A stretch of DNA of 64,000 nt from Gari tellinella (GCA_922989275.2 OV277869.1:25182189-25246188); one strand, 5' to 3'; shown: positions 14,101-24,060, counted from the first letter of the stretch. The notes: a model not told the origin generated them from the letters alone. Made by a program: numbers and translations.

Positions 14101-14351
14101 AGATATGTAAACTATTTTTCTCTTTTTCCAATCATTTTTAATACATGTAGCTCTTAAAAAAAACCATGATATATAAAGGATAATAAATTCCTTTGGATTG
14201 ATATGAAAATATATATCACGATAATGGGTTGTTATCTGGTTGCAAAACGAGTCCGCAGGAGTTTGATATAACCCTCAATTAATTACTCACCAACTTGCGA
14301 AACAAGAGTGTATCCAAGAACCACTAACAGGTATTGTACAACGGCCATCAT
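4820..14351 (-). CDS. Gene A: four-exon secreted cysteine-rich protein, function unknown
   Basis: The gene joins 14351-14291, 10788-10631, 10184-10040 and 5175-4820 on the minus strand: 720 nt, 239 residues plus TAA. Every junction has GT donor and AG acceptor, and the phases (1, 0, 1) agree throughout. The product starts with a signal peptide (MMAVVQYLLVVLGYTLVSQV, then AGQYP). Ten cysteines follow, at about 26, 27, 82, 86, 90, 150, 184, 188, 236 and 237; CC pairs lie near both ends of the mature chain, and a CxxxCxxxC cluster sits in the middle. N-glycosylation sequons occur near residues 29, 40, 57, 139 and 149. There is no transmembrane segment after the signal peptide, so the protein is probably secreted. 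I do not recognise the family; shell, byssal or haemolymph roles would be guesses. The last exon has a clear paralogue at 61972-62384. Introns are 3502, 446 and 4864 bp and full of MITEs. Confidence 0.82.
5338..5600. mobile_element. GGGCCCGTTTCATAAA MITE (gene A intron 3)
   Basis: Long inverted ends: GGGCCCGTTTCATAAATTTTC with CGTACGAC, against GTCGTACG then AAGTTTTATGAAAC. The central hairpin has TGTGACATCTCTTTGGAATC and its complement, with part of one arm duplicated. Same family as 6338-6585, 13008-13208 and 50090-50332. Confidence 0.8.
5977..6227. mobile_element. piggyBac-like TTAA MITE (gene A intron 3)
   Basis: TTAACCCTTTCCC...GGTAAAGGGTTAA: TTAA flanks and CCCTTT ends as in piggyBac elements. 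Central hairpin GCAGGTAGAAAGTAAAGCAG, AATGCGC, loop, and its complement. At least five further copies in the window. Confidence 0.85.
6262..6750. repeat. GC-rich repeat interrupted by a MITE
   Basis: 6262-6337 (GATCTATTATGAGCGC) and 6586-6750 (GGGAGTCACCGGGACAGATA, AATCCGGGCAATACC) correspond to one unit at 63530-63850; the MITE 6338-6585 sits between. The repeat stands out by its GC content. No coding. Confidence 0.6.
6338..6585. mobile_element. GGGCCCGTTTCATAAA MITE, nested in GC-rich repeat
   Basis: GCCCGTTTCATAAAACTTCG at the left, CGTACGACGTTTCGTAAGAC at the right; hairpin TTTGGAACCGTCTTG/AACGATTCCAAAG. Confidence 0.75.
6769..7013. mobile_element. CAGTGGAGAA-family MITE, diverged
   Basis: GGAGAAAACGTAATTCTTTC at the left and a decayed ACTATCTCTACTGTA at the right. 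The middle holds GGCAAACAGTTTGG...CCAAACTGTTTGC around GACGCCGGG. Confidence 0.7.
7020..7432. mobile_element. Partial GGGCCC-type and CAGTGGAGAA-type MITEs, juxtaposed
   Basis: 7020-7210 carries the GTCGTAAGTCAAAA/TTTCGTAAAACG ends of the first family. 7215-7432 carries TATTCTTTCCCGTTTAAACG, the GGAGCCTGATCAGACGCC hairpin and AATAATAGTTTTAGCGTAAA of the second, without its terminal CAGTGGAGAA. Confidence 0.65.
7481..7732. mobile_element. piggyBac-like TTAA MITE
   Basis: TTAACCCATTACCCC...GGGATAATGGGTTAA. Hairpin GCAGGCTGAAAGTAAAGCAG, AATGTGCC and complement. Confidence 0.85.
7733..8228. other. Intron 3 stretch without recognised features
   Basis: AT-rich intronic DNA. I see no repeat end, exon or RNA in it. 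Confidence 0.4.
8229..8430 (+). repeat. tRNA-derived SINE
   Basis: The head TCTCAGTGATAGAGCG (A box) and GGTTGCGGGTTCAGTCCCCG (B box) flank an anticodon-like arm CGCTTGCAGTGCGG. The body GGCTCCCCTCCTTGGCGCTC follows. The tRNA-like head plus a conserved body is SINE structure; family not assigned. Confidence 0.65.
8459..9475. mobile_element. About 1-kb non-autonomous DNA element with 42-bp ends
   Basis: GATGCTGCATTTACACTCAG, CCACGAT at the left mirrors ATCGTGGCTGAGTGTAAACG, CAGCA at the right. The interior consists of degenerate CGTGAGAGAGC-like words on both strands. A fragment of the TACAACGACCCTCCC family lies within it (8819-9110). No transposase is seen. Confidence 0.65.
9585..9768. mobile_element. 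TA-MITE (CAGTAGAACCTCTC family)
   Basis: TAGTAGAACCTCTCTATTAC at the left, GTTATAGAGAGGTTCTACTG, TA at the right. Hairpin TTAAAGCAATGTGAAAGTGG and complement. A TA target and TIRs of this type fit Tc1/mariner. Confidence 0.85.
10040..10184 (-). CDS. Gene A exon 3
   Basis: 145 nt in phase with exon 2 and leaving one base for exon 4. The acceptor is TTTTCCACAG, the donor A|GTACGT. It encodes VTFDPPGYCRDKCTATCHRR followed by a polar stretch (IDDDREGYLANFGNS). The three evenly spaced cysteines suggest an intramolecular disulphide or metal site. No ATG is needed and both flanks carry splice signals, so this is an internal exon. Confidence 0.78.
10374..10613. mobile_element. TTAA MITE with CAAACAG hairpin (gene A intron 2)
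   Basis: ACTCATTGAGCATATATATG to ATGGGTTAA. Hairpin GCAAACAGCGAAGTCCCAGA...GGGACTTCTCTGTTTG. It occupies more than half of the 446-bp intron 2. Confidence 0.75.
10631..10788 (-). CDS. Gene A exon 2
   Basis: 158 nt. The acceptor has a long T tract ending TTTTTTATAG and the donor is AAG|GTAATT. It encodes about 52 residues starting GQYPCCDNNS and ending RVVFK, with three N-x-S/T sequons. Signal peptidase cleavage probably lies at the exon 1/2 border. The end of a DNA transposon (10812-11533) lies about 22 bp upstream of the acceptor, so branch-point sequence may now be transposon-derived. Confidence 0.8.
10812..11533. mobile_element. Non-autonomous DNA element with GGCAGGGCGGAG ends, copy B
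   Basis: Left GGCCGATTTATTTACCTGG, CAGGGCGGAGC; right TCGAAACTCCGCCCTACCAG. Contains a nested TA-MITE (11102-11310), which splits the CAAACAGCTTGAATCC-type hairpin. Its left end lies about 22 bp upstream of the exon 2 acceptor of gene A. Confidence 0.75.
11102..11310. mobile_element. TA-MITE, nested
   Basis: TACAGTAAAACCTCGCTATT...AATAGAGAGGTTTTACTGTA. Hairpin TTAAAGCAAGGTGACAGTGA, AACAGAAAGCTCC and complement. Inserted in 10812-11533. Confidence 0.9.
11720..11875. mobile_element. Decayed GGGCCC-type MITE
   Basis: TGTCTTGTGGCATCTCTTTA, a shortened hairpin and ACTCACGACCGTTTTTTTCG of the 5338-5600 family. Confidence 0.55.
12048..12190. repeat. MITE fragment and hairpin
   Basis: CAGTGCTCCCTCTCTTCAAC is the end of the 30413-30772 family. 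Further on AGAGTAAAATACAAG pairs with CTTTTGTATTTTACTCT (12127-12188). Confidence 0.5.
12338..12540. mobile_element. Long palindromic MITE
   Basis: Symmetric about 12444: CACATCACCAGTTGGCAGTG and CTCGACGTTTTTGGCGGAAA on the left mirror TTTCCGCCAAAAACGTCTCG and CTGTCAACTGGTAATGTG on the right. No other copy found in the window. Confidence 0.65.
12728..12969. mobile_element. GGGGCCCGTTTTACTAAA MITE
   Basis: Inverted ends GGGGCCCGTTTTACTAAAC with ACTTACGCAAAAGTTTTGCG, and complement. Hairpin ACAAACAGCAAATAGCCAGA, TCAGAG...CTCTGA, complement. Other copies at 44570-44744 and 50785-51026. Confidence 0.85.
13008..13208. mobile_element. GGGCCCGTTTCATAAA MITE, diverged
   Basis: CCGTTTCAAACATGTATAAC, CGTACG at the left; GTCGTACGAAGTGTTTTTG, AAACGGGCCCC at the right. 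Hairpin TTTGGAATCGTCTTGAAAAG. Confidence 0.7.
13213..14284. other. Intron 1 stretch without recognised features
   Basis: Very AT-rich intronic DNA. No transposon end, exon or conserved motif was recognised. Confidence 0.45.
14291..14351 (-). CDS. Gene A exon 1 (signal peptide)
   Basis: Starts with two adjacent ATG codons (14351-14349 and 14348-14346). It codes for 20 residues, a short start followed by a hydrophobic core typical of a signal peptide, plus one base of the next codon. The donor GTGAGT (14290-14285) is close to consensus. The first ATG is chosen because no upstream in-frame ATG precedes it before AT-rich sequence. A possible acceptor (ttgcag) ends at about 14362, so an untranslated exon further upstream is possible. 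Confidence 0.8.
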
Positions 14352-14397
14352 GCTCAGTCGTCTGCAAATATCACAATACTTAAAGTATTGTCGATGC

Positions 14398-14404
14398 TTA
14401 TAAA
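14398..14404 (-). promoter_or_regulatory. Candidate TATA box upstream of gene A exon 1
   Basis: TTTATAA on the minus strand, about 50 bp upstream of the first ATG. A transcription start about 30 bp downstream would give a 5' UTR of roughly 20 nt. This competes with the distal promoter/exon candidate at 27735-27840. Such AT-rich motifs are common in this DNA. Confidence 0.35.
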
Positions 14405-14719
14405 GTGATTGAGATAAGTCTAAGATCGTTGCCTACGATAGGTCAGATTTGTTCATATGTTCAAATCTGATCGACCAAACGTTTCAGAACGATTTCAGAC
14501 TCATAGTAAAAGGTTTATGAGCATAAGTTACATCATAAATGAATAAAATACCTTTAATTTTGTTTTTTACTCTTTAACTTTTAGACTTCAACAATGAACA
14601 TAAACTACGAATTTATATTTTGATTATGGTCGAATTGTTTTGCGCTTAAAGTAATAAACTTAACGCTTTAATCGGAATATGCGATTGTAGTCGACTTTGC
14701 AAACAGTTTTGACCGAGAT

Positions 14720-15830
14720 AAGAGGCCATGTTACGCGGCGTCTGACCAGGATTCAAACTGTTTCGTGATTGTATTACTATTACTTTACTCATAACTTCAA
14801 AAGAATGAATTTGCATAAAATCGGAGACGACGTTACCTCATCAAATGGGTTAAATTAAATGATTGAATAAGACAATGTAAAGGTTCTACGAATACGTTAT
14901 GGCAAATGAGTTTTTTGAAGTGGGTGAACATATTTAGCGATTTCATATTTCAGTTCTATTTCAATTTTAAGGCAGAAACTGTTTTGTCTAGTTGTAGCAT
15001 GGATTTGAAAATAGCATGACTCTGCGATGCCATCAATTAATTAGGCTTGTTCACATACGCTTGTATACTTATTTGGTTGAATTAATATAGATTTAAGATG
15101 GACAAAACTTAATTAGAAAATGGAATAGTCCATTTGAAGATTCAGGGGTGGATAATTAAACATATCACGACTACGGACACAGTATTTCTCACTATCGCGT
15201 TTGGACGATCTTTGAGGGCCACAAGGGAGATTAGTTGCTTGTGTGTTCTAATTGTGTTACCCTCTTGAAATGAAGTCTTTATTATTATTATTTCATCTTT
15301 CAGATTCAATTTCAAATTTGTGGGCAGAAACGGCGTCTGACCAGGATTCAAACTATTTCGTGACAATAACTTCAAGAGAATGATTTGGCATGCCATTGCA
15401 TACGACATTACTTCATGAAATTGGTTAAATCAAATGATTGAGTTAGGCAATAAAAGGGTTCTTCTAATACGTTAACTCTTTCCTCCCTAAAACTTTAAAT
15501 GGACAATCCCAGTTTCCATTTTAGTCTAGTCCATTTCTGACTTTTAAGGGTTATTTTTGTCAATGTTTTGCATTATGACAAACAGTGAAGACCCAGATCA
15601 GAGGGCTCCTGCAGGAGCCTTCTGATCAGGGACTTCACTGTTTGCAATTGGACACGTGTACTATTTATATGTACACTGTTTGAAAAGGACGCCTATATGC
15701 GGGACTAGGGCTCAAAGGGTTATGGCAAATGAGTAATTGGAAGTAAGTGAAATTAATTAGCGATTTCATGTTTCAGTTTCAATTTCGAATTTGAAGGCAG
15801 AAACTCTTTTGTCTAGTTGTATCTTTCCTA
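14720..15830 (+). repeat. Local tandem duplication with empty and filled MITE site
   Basis: Unit 1 (about 14720-15000) and unit 2 (about 15325-15830) share GTCTGACCAGGATTCAAACT, AAATGATTGA and TGGCAAATGAGT...GGCAGAAACT...TTTTGTCTAGTTGTA. Unit 2 contains a MITE (15472-15722) where unit 1 reads ACGTTATGGC without interruption. Confidence 0.8.
15472..15722. mobile_element. TTAA MITE in tandem-duplicated unit
   Basis: TTAACTCTTTCCTCC at the left, GGGCTCAAAGGGTTA at the right. Hairpin ACAAACAGTGAAGACCCAGA...GGGACTTCACTGTTTG. The sister unit at 14897 shows the site without it. Confidence 0.8.
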
Positions 15831-16415
15831 AAATATTTCTATAAAGTGTATCTAAGTTATATTTGCATCTAAATTTTAGTAACAAACAATTACTTTATCT
15901 GCCAGACTTGAAAAATACATTTTTTTTAAAAAAAAATTGTGGGGGTCGGAGTGGGGGTGTTAAATCACCGTGTATAAGCGTTCAATTTGTTGTGCGGTGC
16001 ACAACGCTGTTGTGCGGTGCAGACAACGCCGCATTGCGGTATTTCTTGTTTACATTTGACCTAGAACACACAGGTGAGTAAACAAATCGCTTTGTTTAAA
16101 AGGATATGAAGAACCATTCTGCAAAAGACTTGGTCGATACGAGGCACAAATGATTCCAGTTTCCAATCGTAGTACGTTTATATGCCTATATTTTGGAGAT
16201 TTGTCAAACATTAATGAAAACAAACCCGCGAAGTGAGTTCAGCGTATATTCGGGTTGTTCAAAAGCCAATTTAGGGCATAAAACACTCCTTCAGGTTGAC
16301 TTTTGGTATATAATTTGGCCCATATAGCTTTATAAAAGCATTAAATGTGTTGATTTTTAACCAAAAACGTACACTGAAATGTTTTAAGCTTAAAGTTTAA
16401 TTGAACGTTGATGAC

Positions 16416-17193
16416 CGCGGTGCTTTGAAAAAAACACGTATGTGCCGGCGGTGTTACAAGTGAGTCGTATTCGATGCCATAACGTCCACAACGAATATTT
16501 AAAGTCCGATTTCCGTGCAATCTTTTTTAGACATGTTCTCATAATAGTAACTTTGGAATCAGAGTTGTCACAAACGTAGGTGCGGTGACAAAGCCCAAAC
16601 TGTAGAATGGCAGGCCCTTGTCCAGTTACTATAGCAGAACTGATATATATTCATCACGTTAGTGAGACCGAAAGCACCAATACAACGACGCCAGAACGTT
16701 TTTATTATTGGGGATGGAGGTAGGGGGACAATGTCTGTGAACATTTTTGAGATGGTCGATCTTTATATGATTTTGAGAAAAAAAATCATGCGGGAGCCAA
16801 TTAATGTGAGAAGATCTCCGAAATAGTTCACTACAACAGCAACAACAAAAACATGTTCAGTCACGTTTTGTCTGATTTAATGTAGAATTTATAAGGTTTT
16901 GAAAAAATTGTTCGGGGCTTAAGCATATATTGCCCCCTCAGTGTAAGGGGACTGTCCCCACTGCCCTCCCCCTTTTTCAGACGCCTATGTACTAATATTA
17001 ATATTCCGAACAAAGGGTAAATGGTGTGGTGTCCATGCCTTTTCTTCAGAAAAAAATCTATTTCAAGACCCTGGCAGCTTTTCCATTGTTGGGAGTAGGC
17101 AATTGTTTTGATGTTCAAAGTCGGAGACAAAAATCTGTGGGGCAATAGTTAGAGGGCGGGGGCAAAACAGAATATGTTGTCTCCACATTTTAT

Positions 17194-17227
<34 letters not shown>

Positions 17228-18995
17228 GGGGGGGGGGACAAGTTGTGCTCTGACGTTAATGTTTATACGATATTTTCTAGTTTCGATAATTCATTGTATT
17301 GCTGATAACAACTATTTGATATCACTCAGTCGTGACTAGAGCATTGGCTCCACTGCTGTCACACAAACAACAGTGTCAATATCTATGTTCGTCTTATTAA
17401 TATTTATTATTATTGTTCTTCTTCTTCTTCTTGGCAACGAGTTTGAACCATTATTAACGTATTTAGCTCAGTGAAGGTCATATCGTACACCATGGCGGTC
17501 AGTCGTACTCGAATATACAGTTAAAATGAGACTTCAAAATAATATTTTGTTAAGAAGTTTCTTGTTGGTACGCATAAGGATCTCCAGGGGTTCTCTGGAA
17601 GGACTCCGATGAGTCTGCGGATCTGACGCATGCAACTTAAGGTAAGTTCCAGTCATTCAATGTTCATATGGAGAAAGCGTAATAAGACTTTTTCTGTGTA
17701 GAAGTTGTACAACAATTTAATTTAATAGTTATTTTAAGATCACACGAATATAGAAACAACGGACCCACTTGATTTGCATGAACTTTAAAGCTATCCAAAG
17801 CAGCACGTATTTGGCCAAGGTTAGTTGCTTTTGAGTCATTGCCGTATAGGAGAACAAAGTTTTAAGTTTTCTGTCAGTATAAGGAAATGGTCACACCCTC
17901 TGACGGATCAAAGTTATTTCTTTAAAACTTGTATGGGAAACTTTAGGGTTTAACATATATTTAATTCAATGTTTAATTTCTGGACCAAATAGGTCATTGG
18001 ATACACACAAACATATATATCGGAAACGTTTCTTATCTCTGAAATCTTTTCGATAATCTTATTGTTTTTAACGTATATTAACCTTGATTGAATTGTAATT
18101 TTTTTGATGACATTTCAAGCTCTTTTTGATGATTGTGGATTGAGCGCTGCAAAAATACTACGGTATCGGTTAAATGTAGAACCAGGATGTAGCACACATC
18201 AATGGCGTGATGAGCCCGCACAGTTGTAAAGCACTGGAAACAATTATGATAATATTATTTCAATTAAAAGCATCCCCGTTCCCATATATTAGCCACAATT
18301 CCACTTAAACAATAAATAAATCCACAATGCGGTATTCTTTTTTGTCTGGGTACCAATGTTGTATGGCCCTTTACCTCTGGAGGTTAGTGTTTTTTTTGCA
18401 TAACTTAAATCTAATGCGTCTTTATACCAAACATTTTTTTCTATAAACATTTCCCGGGGGAATTGTTATATATGGTTCAAATTGCAATGTTTACGGGTCA
18501 CAACGATAAAACAACATCGTTAAAATTGATGTTTAAACTGGTATCACTTTCCTCCAATATGTTTTGTATCTTAGTTGTAATTAGAGCATCTGATTCAGTA
18601 TTCTGGTAATCTTTCACACCTTACATTGATCTCTGAAACGTATTGTTGAAAGTTTTTTGCGTTTTTTCTCGAACGTCTTATTTCTACAAAGGAGTATAAA
18701 TGTTAAATGTTGGTCTTTATATATCTGTGAAATGATTTATTTTTTATAATTGTTTCTAAAGAATACACATGTACAAAGACGCCTAATTAGAAGACAACTG
18801 GTATCAAACGAAAAAGGGTTATCTTCTTGCCAACGCTCTAACTCTTACGCTCTAACTCTCATTAGTGGTAACCTTAACATATTTAAATAAGTTAGCAAGG
18901 GAATCCGACTATATGCACGACTACATTAGTTATAAGCTTACATACATTGAATAAGAATACCCTGTTTACACCGCATTCACTAACTTGTTTTTGCT
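16416..18995. other. Arm-specific insertion without recognised genes
   Basis: This interval is present only in the left arm. It contains a (GT)n(G)n microsatellite (17193-17237) and otherwise AT-rich sequence. I found no coding exon or recognisable transposon end in it. Confidence 0.5.
17193..17237. repeat. (GT)n(G)n microsatellite
   Basis: About 15 GT units followed by 12 G. Confidence 0.95.
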
Positions 18996-19009
18996 AAAGC
19001 ACCGCCGGT

Positions 19010-19145
19010 ATAACGAAGTATTTTGACCCCCATCGAAAAGTGACCCCGGTCAAAATTCGACGTCGTAGAATGACCTCCCATCGTCGAATTATGACCCCCC
19101 ATCGTCGAATTATGACCCCCCCTGTCGAAATATGACCCCCTTTAA
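19010..19145. repeat. Minisatellite block (GACCCCC/TCGTCGAA type)
   Basis: Short repeats of CATCGTCGAATTATGACCCC type at the outer end of the left arm, mirrored at 25265-25400. The two blocks lie at equivalent outer positions of the palindrome. Confidence 0.75.
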
Positions 19146-19249
19146 AAATCCTTGATATTTTGTTTAAAGTCAGTTTTGCATATTATATGTTAAAGTTGTT
19201 TTAAACCTAACTAAGTTTTGAGTGAATAAATTATATTGATTGAATTGTA

Positions 19250-19350
19250 AGTGTGTATGCCTATCAATGGACAGCCTTATGGGTATCGAACCCAGAACCG
19301 TTTACCCTTTTACAAGTATACATTTACGATCTACCAATTACTCTTGTTCG
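19250..19350 (-). repeat. tRNA-like SINE head (also at 42120-42220)
   Basis: On the minus strand TGGGTTCGATACCCATAAGG is a B box/T arm and AATTGGTAGATCG an A-box-like stretch. It is present in both direct copies of this arm. Confidence 0.5.
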
Positions 19351-20029
19351 ATTATTGATTTAATTTCGACGTAGCAGGCTGAGTAAACCCCAATCACACA
19401 TGCACCACGTCTCCGAGAAAGCGTATGATCAGAATTTACAATACGCTCGTATTGACATTAATTCCAAGAAATCTTCCTATCTTGCCGCGGTTTCTTTGGT
19501 TTAACCAACTACCCCACATCTTTTTTCTAGCTTTAAAAACAGATGACCACTTAGAGCAGGTTAAAAGTAAAGTAGATTGGGCATTCTGCTTTACTTCAGC
19601 CTGCTTTAAGGTACATTTTGCTAGGATATAGAAAATATTTTCTTATGGTATATATCCATGACTGTATAAATTTGATCTTTTACCTCCAGTAGAGGAATAA
19701 AAAGATCAAAGGCGTAAAAGTCGTATTTATTAGGTAATGTCTTAACATATTTTCATAGAGGATGTTTTGATTTGTCGGAACTTATCACTTTTGTCAAGAA
19801 ATAAGAAGAATGTAGGTCGGTTGTTTTGAGTGGGCTTTTTTGTCTTTTGTCAACACTTGCTATGCTGTGCGTTTATAGTTTACCATTTTAAGTGTAAAGT
19901 TAATTGCATTTACTAAACAAACAAGCAAACAAACAAACAAGCAAACAAAAAGCGATCAAAATCGGAAGCTGTGTTATGTTGCCTCATTGCACATCACACC
20001 ATTCAGTGTCGTAGAAAGACTCCGGTCAT

Positions 20030-20350
20030 TATTCTAGCTCGTATTTTGACACCTCGGCCATTATTCCATATCATAGTTTGACTCGCCGGTCATTATTCGA
20101 TGTCGTAGAATGACCCCGGTCATTATTCGATGTCGTAGAATGACTCCCGGTCATTACTCGATATGTAGAATGACTCCCCGGTCATTATTCGATGCCGTAG
20201 AATGACCTCCGGTCATTATTCGATGTCGTAGAATGACCCCCTGATATCATTTTATTTCATAGAATGCCACCCCTGCCCCGATATGGTAATTACCGTATTT
20301 GATGTCAAAGAAAGACCCCTTGTCATTTTTCAATGTCGTAGAATAACCCC
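20030..20350. repeat. Minisatellite with palindromic units
   Basis: About ten units of 28-32 bp, consensus like GTCATTATTCGATGTCGTAG followed by AATGACTCCCCG. Each unit reads similarly on both strands (GTCATT...AATGAC, TCGA). The mirrored block is at 23880-24060 and a further copy at 42850-43260. Confidence 0.85.
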
Positions 20351-22039
20351 ACCATGGTTGCGATCAGCTCCCTGAGGATAAATTCATATCAGATTGCTAA
20401 TTACCTAAATCATTGGATGCTTCTATGTTGTACAATATACTGCCAATAATCTAATCAATTTTCATAGTCACATGCCGCAATGTTTCTGTTGCGACACATT
20501 GTTAGATGACGAATGTCATTGGAACCGATGTAAATATTACATATACATGTTCTGTAAAAGGGGGATACATATTTGCACTCGTTCACGTAACGTTTATTGG
20601 TATGGAGTACCACTGATAGACTGTAAACTACGTTCAATAAATTGTCACATATCTTCAAGAATAGAAACAGGCTAAGGAGTAAAGGGTTAAATAATCAGGT
20701 CTGACATAATGCATCTAACAGACAATGTATTTGAAACTTTAATGATGTTATGTGCAACAGTAACATTAATACATTTTGTCTTGGTAATTAGCAGTAATTC
20801 AATTAAGAAGTATACAGGCAAAAAAGACATGCCATTTCATATAACAGGTTTAATATGTATCAAGCACTTCAAAGAGCTTGGTACAAAACTTTTGGTCTGT
20901 ATTTACCCTTTGCTCAATAGGCAAGCTTGCAAATTAGCTACGTTTAACTGTGATTAAGCCAGGACAATGCATACAGCAATATGAATTTTATGCAGAAAGC
21001 ATATATATGCTTTCTGCTTTACACTCATTTTGTTGTAAATGTAGCTGACGCCTGTAATTAAAACTATTATTGGATTGTATTAGTGTATCTTAATCTTATT
21101 TGCAGATGTAGGTGCAGGCGGCCTGAGGCGCTACTGTGGAGGAAAGGGTTAAGGGCTCACTTGCTTACAAAAGTATACTTCCTTACCCAGGGGGCACTAT
21201 AAAAAGTCTGTGACTTTTCAAACTGTAAACTTGCATCCATGTATTCTTAAGTTTAGAATCTTTGATTATTTAGTTGACAAAGAACTTGTAAATGATAACC
21301 TATCAGTTATATATGATATGCTAATTAGTTAGTTTTCAGTAATGTTTTTGACTGTTATCAAAATGTAATGTGTGATGTAATGCATTACTTTGCCAACGTA
21401 CTTGTAATTTAATACATTACTAATCTAAACGTAATAATAATTGTAATATAATACACTCTTTAGCAATGTAATTGGTGACACTTGTAATGTAATGTATAAC
21501 TTTCTCAAGTAATTCACACCATGCCTGTTTCCGGCCCACCGGCCTGCATACTCCATGACTGAATTACTACCTTAACTTATTTATAAATAAGCTGTTCATG
21601 AATTATACCACAGACCCGCAGCCACGTTGTTTCCCTACCATCAGTATCCAACAGATAGGCACAAGGTTAACGTAACCCATCGGGAACAGCATTTAGTATA
21701 CTGTACGTTTCCATGGCGCGCTTATTTTGACTTGTTTATCATCTAAATTTTATATATCTTTTAACTTATTCACACCTGAAACTTCAAGTGGACAATGCAA
21801 TTTTTTCTAGTTATGTCAAGTCAACTCTTGACTAGCTAGAGTTGTTTTATACAATATATTTCAAAACTGATATATATTGCAAAAATATCAGAGAGCTCCT
21901 TTAGGATTAGTCTGATCTGGGTCTACACGGTTTACAAAGGACACATGTACTATTGCTAGGTAGACTATTTGTAAATGACTAATATACTCGTCGCAAGGAT
22001 CCAATGGGTTAAACTGTGTCTGTTAATTGCTAAAGAGGG

Positions 22040-22290
22040 GTGGGGTCATTTTTCGATGGGGGTCGATATTTTTCAGGAGGGGTCAAAACACTTCATGAGG
22101 GGAGTCATAGGGTCAAATTTCGACGTCGTGGAATGACCCCCGGTCATTTTTCGATATCGTACAATGACCCCCCGGTCATAATTCGACGTCGAAATTTGAC
22201 CCCCGGTCATAGTACTATGACTCCCCTCATGAAGTATTTTGACCCCTCCTGAAATATATCGACCCCCATCGAATAATGACCCCCTACCCT
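22040..22290. repeat. Minisatellite at the palindrome centre
   Basis: Left and right halves are reverse complements (GGGGTCATTTTTCGATGGGG... against ...CCCCATCGAATAATGACCCC) and both contain CGACGTCG cores. The symmetry axis is about 22155-22165. Confidence 0.85.
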
Positions 22291-23416
22291 CTCCAGCAAT
22301 TAAGCCCACAGTTTAACCAATTGGACCCTAGCTACGAGTATATTAGTTATTTACAAACAGTGTTCATGTTAATAGTACACTTGTCCTTTGTAAACAGTGT
22401 AAACCCAGGTCAGACTTTACCCACAGGAGCCCTCTGATATGTGTCAGTTTTGAAATGTATTGTATAAAACAACTCTAGCTAGTCGAAAATTGACTTGACA
22501 TAACTTGAATTGTTCACTTACATTTTCATGTGTGAATGCGTTAAAAGATACATAAAATTTAGATGATAGACAATTTAAAATGATAAGCACGCCATGGGAA
22601 CGTACAGTATACTAAATGCTGATCCCGAGGGATACCGTTACATGTAACCTGGTGCTTATATGTTGGATGCTGATGGTAGGGATTGCCCGATCTCTTTGAT
22701 ACAAGCTGGTTGCAGGTCTGAGGTATAATTCGTGAACAGCTTATTTATAAATAAGTTAAGGGTGTAGTTCAGCCATGGAGTATGCAGGTCGGTGGGGCGG
22801 GACCAGGCATGGTGTGAATTACTTGAGAAAGTTATAAATTACTTTACAAGTTTACAATCACATTACTAAAGAGTTATATTACAATTACCATTACGCAACG
22901 TTTACATAAAATTTTGTAATGCATTAAATTACAACTTCATTGGCAAAGTAATGCATTACATCGATCGTACATTACATTTTGATAACAGTCCAAACATTAC
23001 TAAAAAATACTAATAAGCATATCCTATATAACTGATAGGTTATCATTTACAAGTTTTTTGTCAACTACATAATCAAAGATGCAAAACTTAAGAATACATG
23101 TATGCAAGTACATTGGATACAGTTTAAAAAGTCAAATCCTTTTTAGCTGTACATTTCTTGGTTGAATTACTGCTATAGAGGGGTTCAACTGTACCAATAC
23201 AAAATGTATAAATGTCACTGTTGCATATAACATCATTAGAGTTTCAAATTGTCTGTTAGATGCATTGAGTCAAACATGAATACTTAACCCTTTACTCCAT
23301 AGCCTGTTTATTCTTGAAGATATATGACCACTTATTGAACGTAGTTTAAAGTATATCGGTGATACTCGATATCAATACACGTGAACAAGTGAAAATATTT
23401 ATCCCTTTTTTACATG

Positions 23417-23624
23417 TACAGTAGAACCTCTCTAATACGACCGCTAAAAAGAAGGCTAATTGTCTGTATAAAAACAGGTGACAGCTTAAAGCAGTGTAAA
23501 AGTGAAACAGAAAGGTCCTGTAGGAGCTTTCTGTTTCACTTTCACATTGGTTTAAGCAGTCACCTGTCTAAAACGACTAATATTTGACACATTTTAGCGG
23601 TCGTATTACAGAGGTTCTACTGTA
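23417..23624. mobile_element. TA-MITE in the right palindrome arm only
   Basis: TACAGTAGAACCTCTCTAAT...TACAGAGGTTCTACTGTA with hairpin CTTAAAGCAGTGTAAAAGTG, AAACAGAAAGG. Its absence from the left arm dates it after the inverted duplication. Confidence 0.9.
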
Positions 23625-23879
23625 CATATAATATTTACATCGATTCCAATGACATTCGTATTCTTGCAATGTGTCGCAACAGAAACATTGAAGCATGTGT
23701 CTATGAAAATATTGATTAGATTATTGACAGTATATTGTACAACATAGAAGCATCCAATGATTTTTAAAAGTAATTAGCAATCTGACATGAATTAATCCTC
23801 AGGGTGCTGCTCGCGACATTGCATAATGAGAAGGGGCCTTTGTTTGATACCAAATACGTGGCTTTCTATGAAATAGAAT

Positions 23880-24060
23880 AATATCAGGGGGGTCATTCTA
23901 CGACATCGAATAATGACCGGGGAGTCATTCTACGACATCGAATAAAGACCGGGGGTCATTCTACGACATCGAGTTATGACCGGGGAGTCATTCTACGACA
24001 TCAAATAAAGACCGGGGGTCATTCTACGTCATAGAATAATGACCGGAGTTATTCAACGAC
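23880..24060. repeat. Minisatellite, right arm
   Basis: Units of GGTCATTCTACGACATCGAA with TAATGACCGGGG, the reverse complement of the 20030-20350 unit. Confidence 0.85.

Noticed and set aside
17193..17237. GT/G tract as telomeric or regulatory repeat
   Set aside because: A simple microsatellite without telomeric hexamers.
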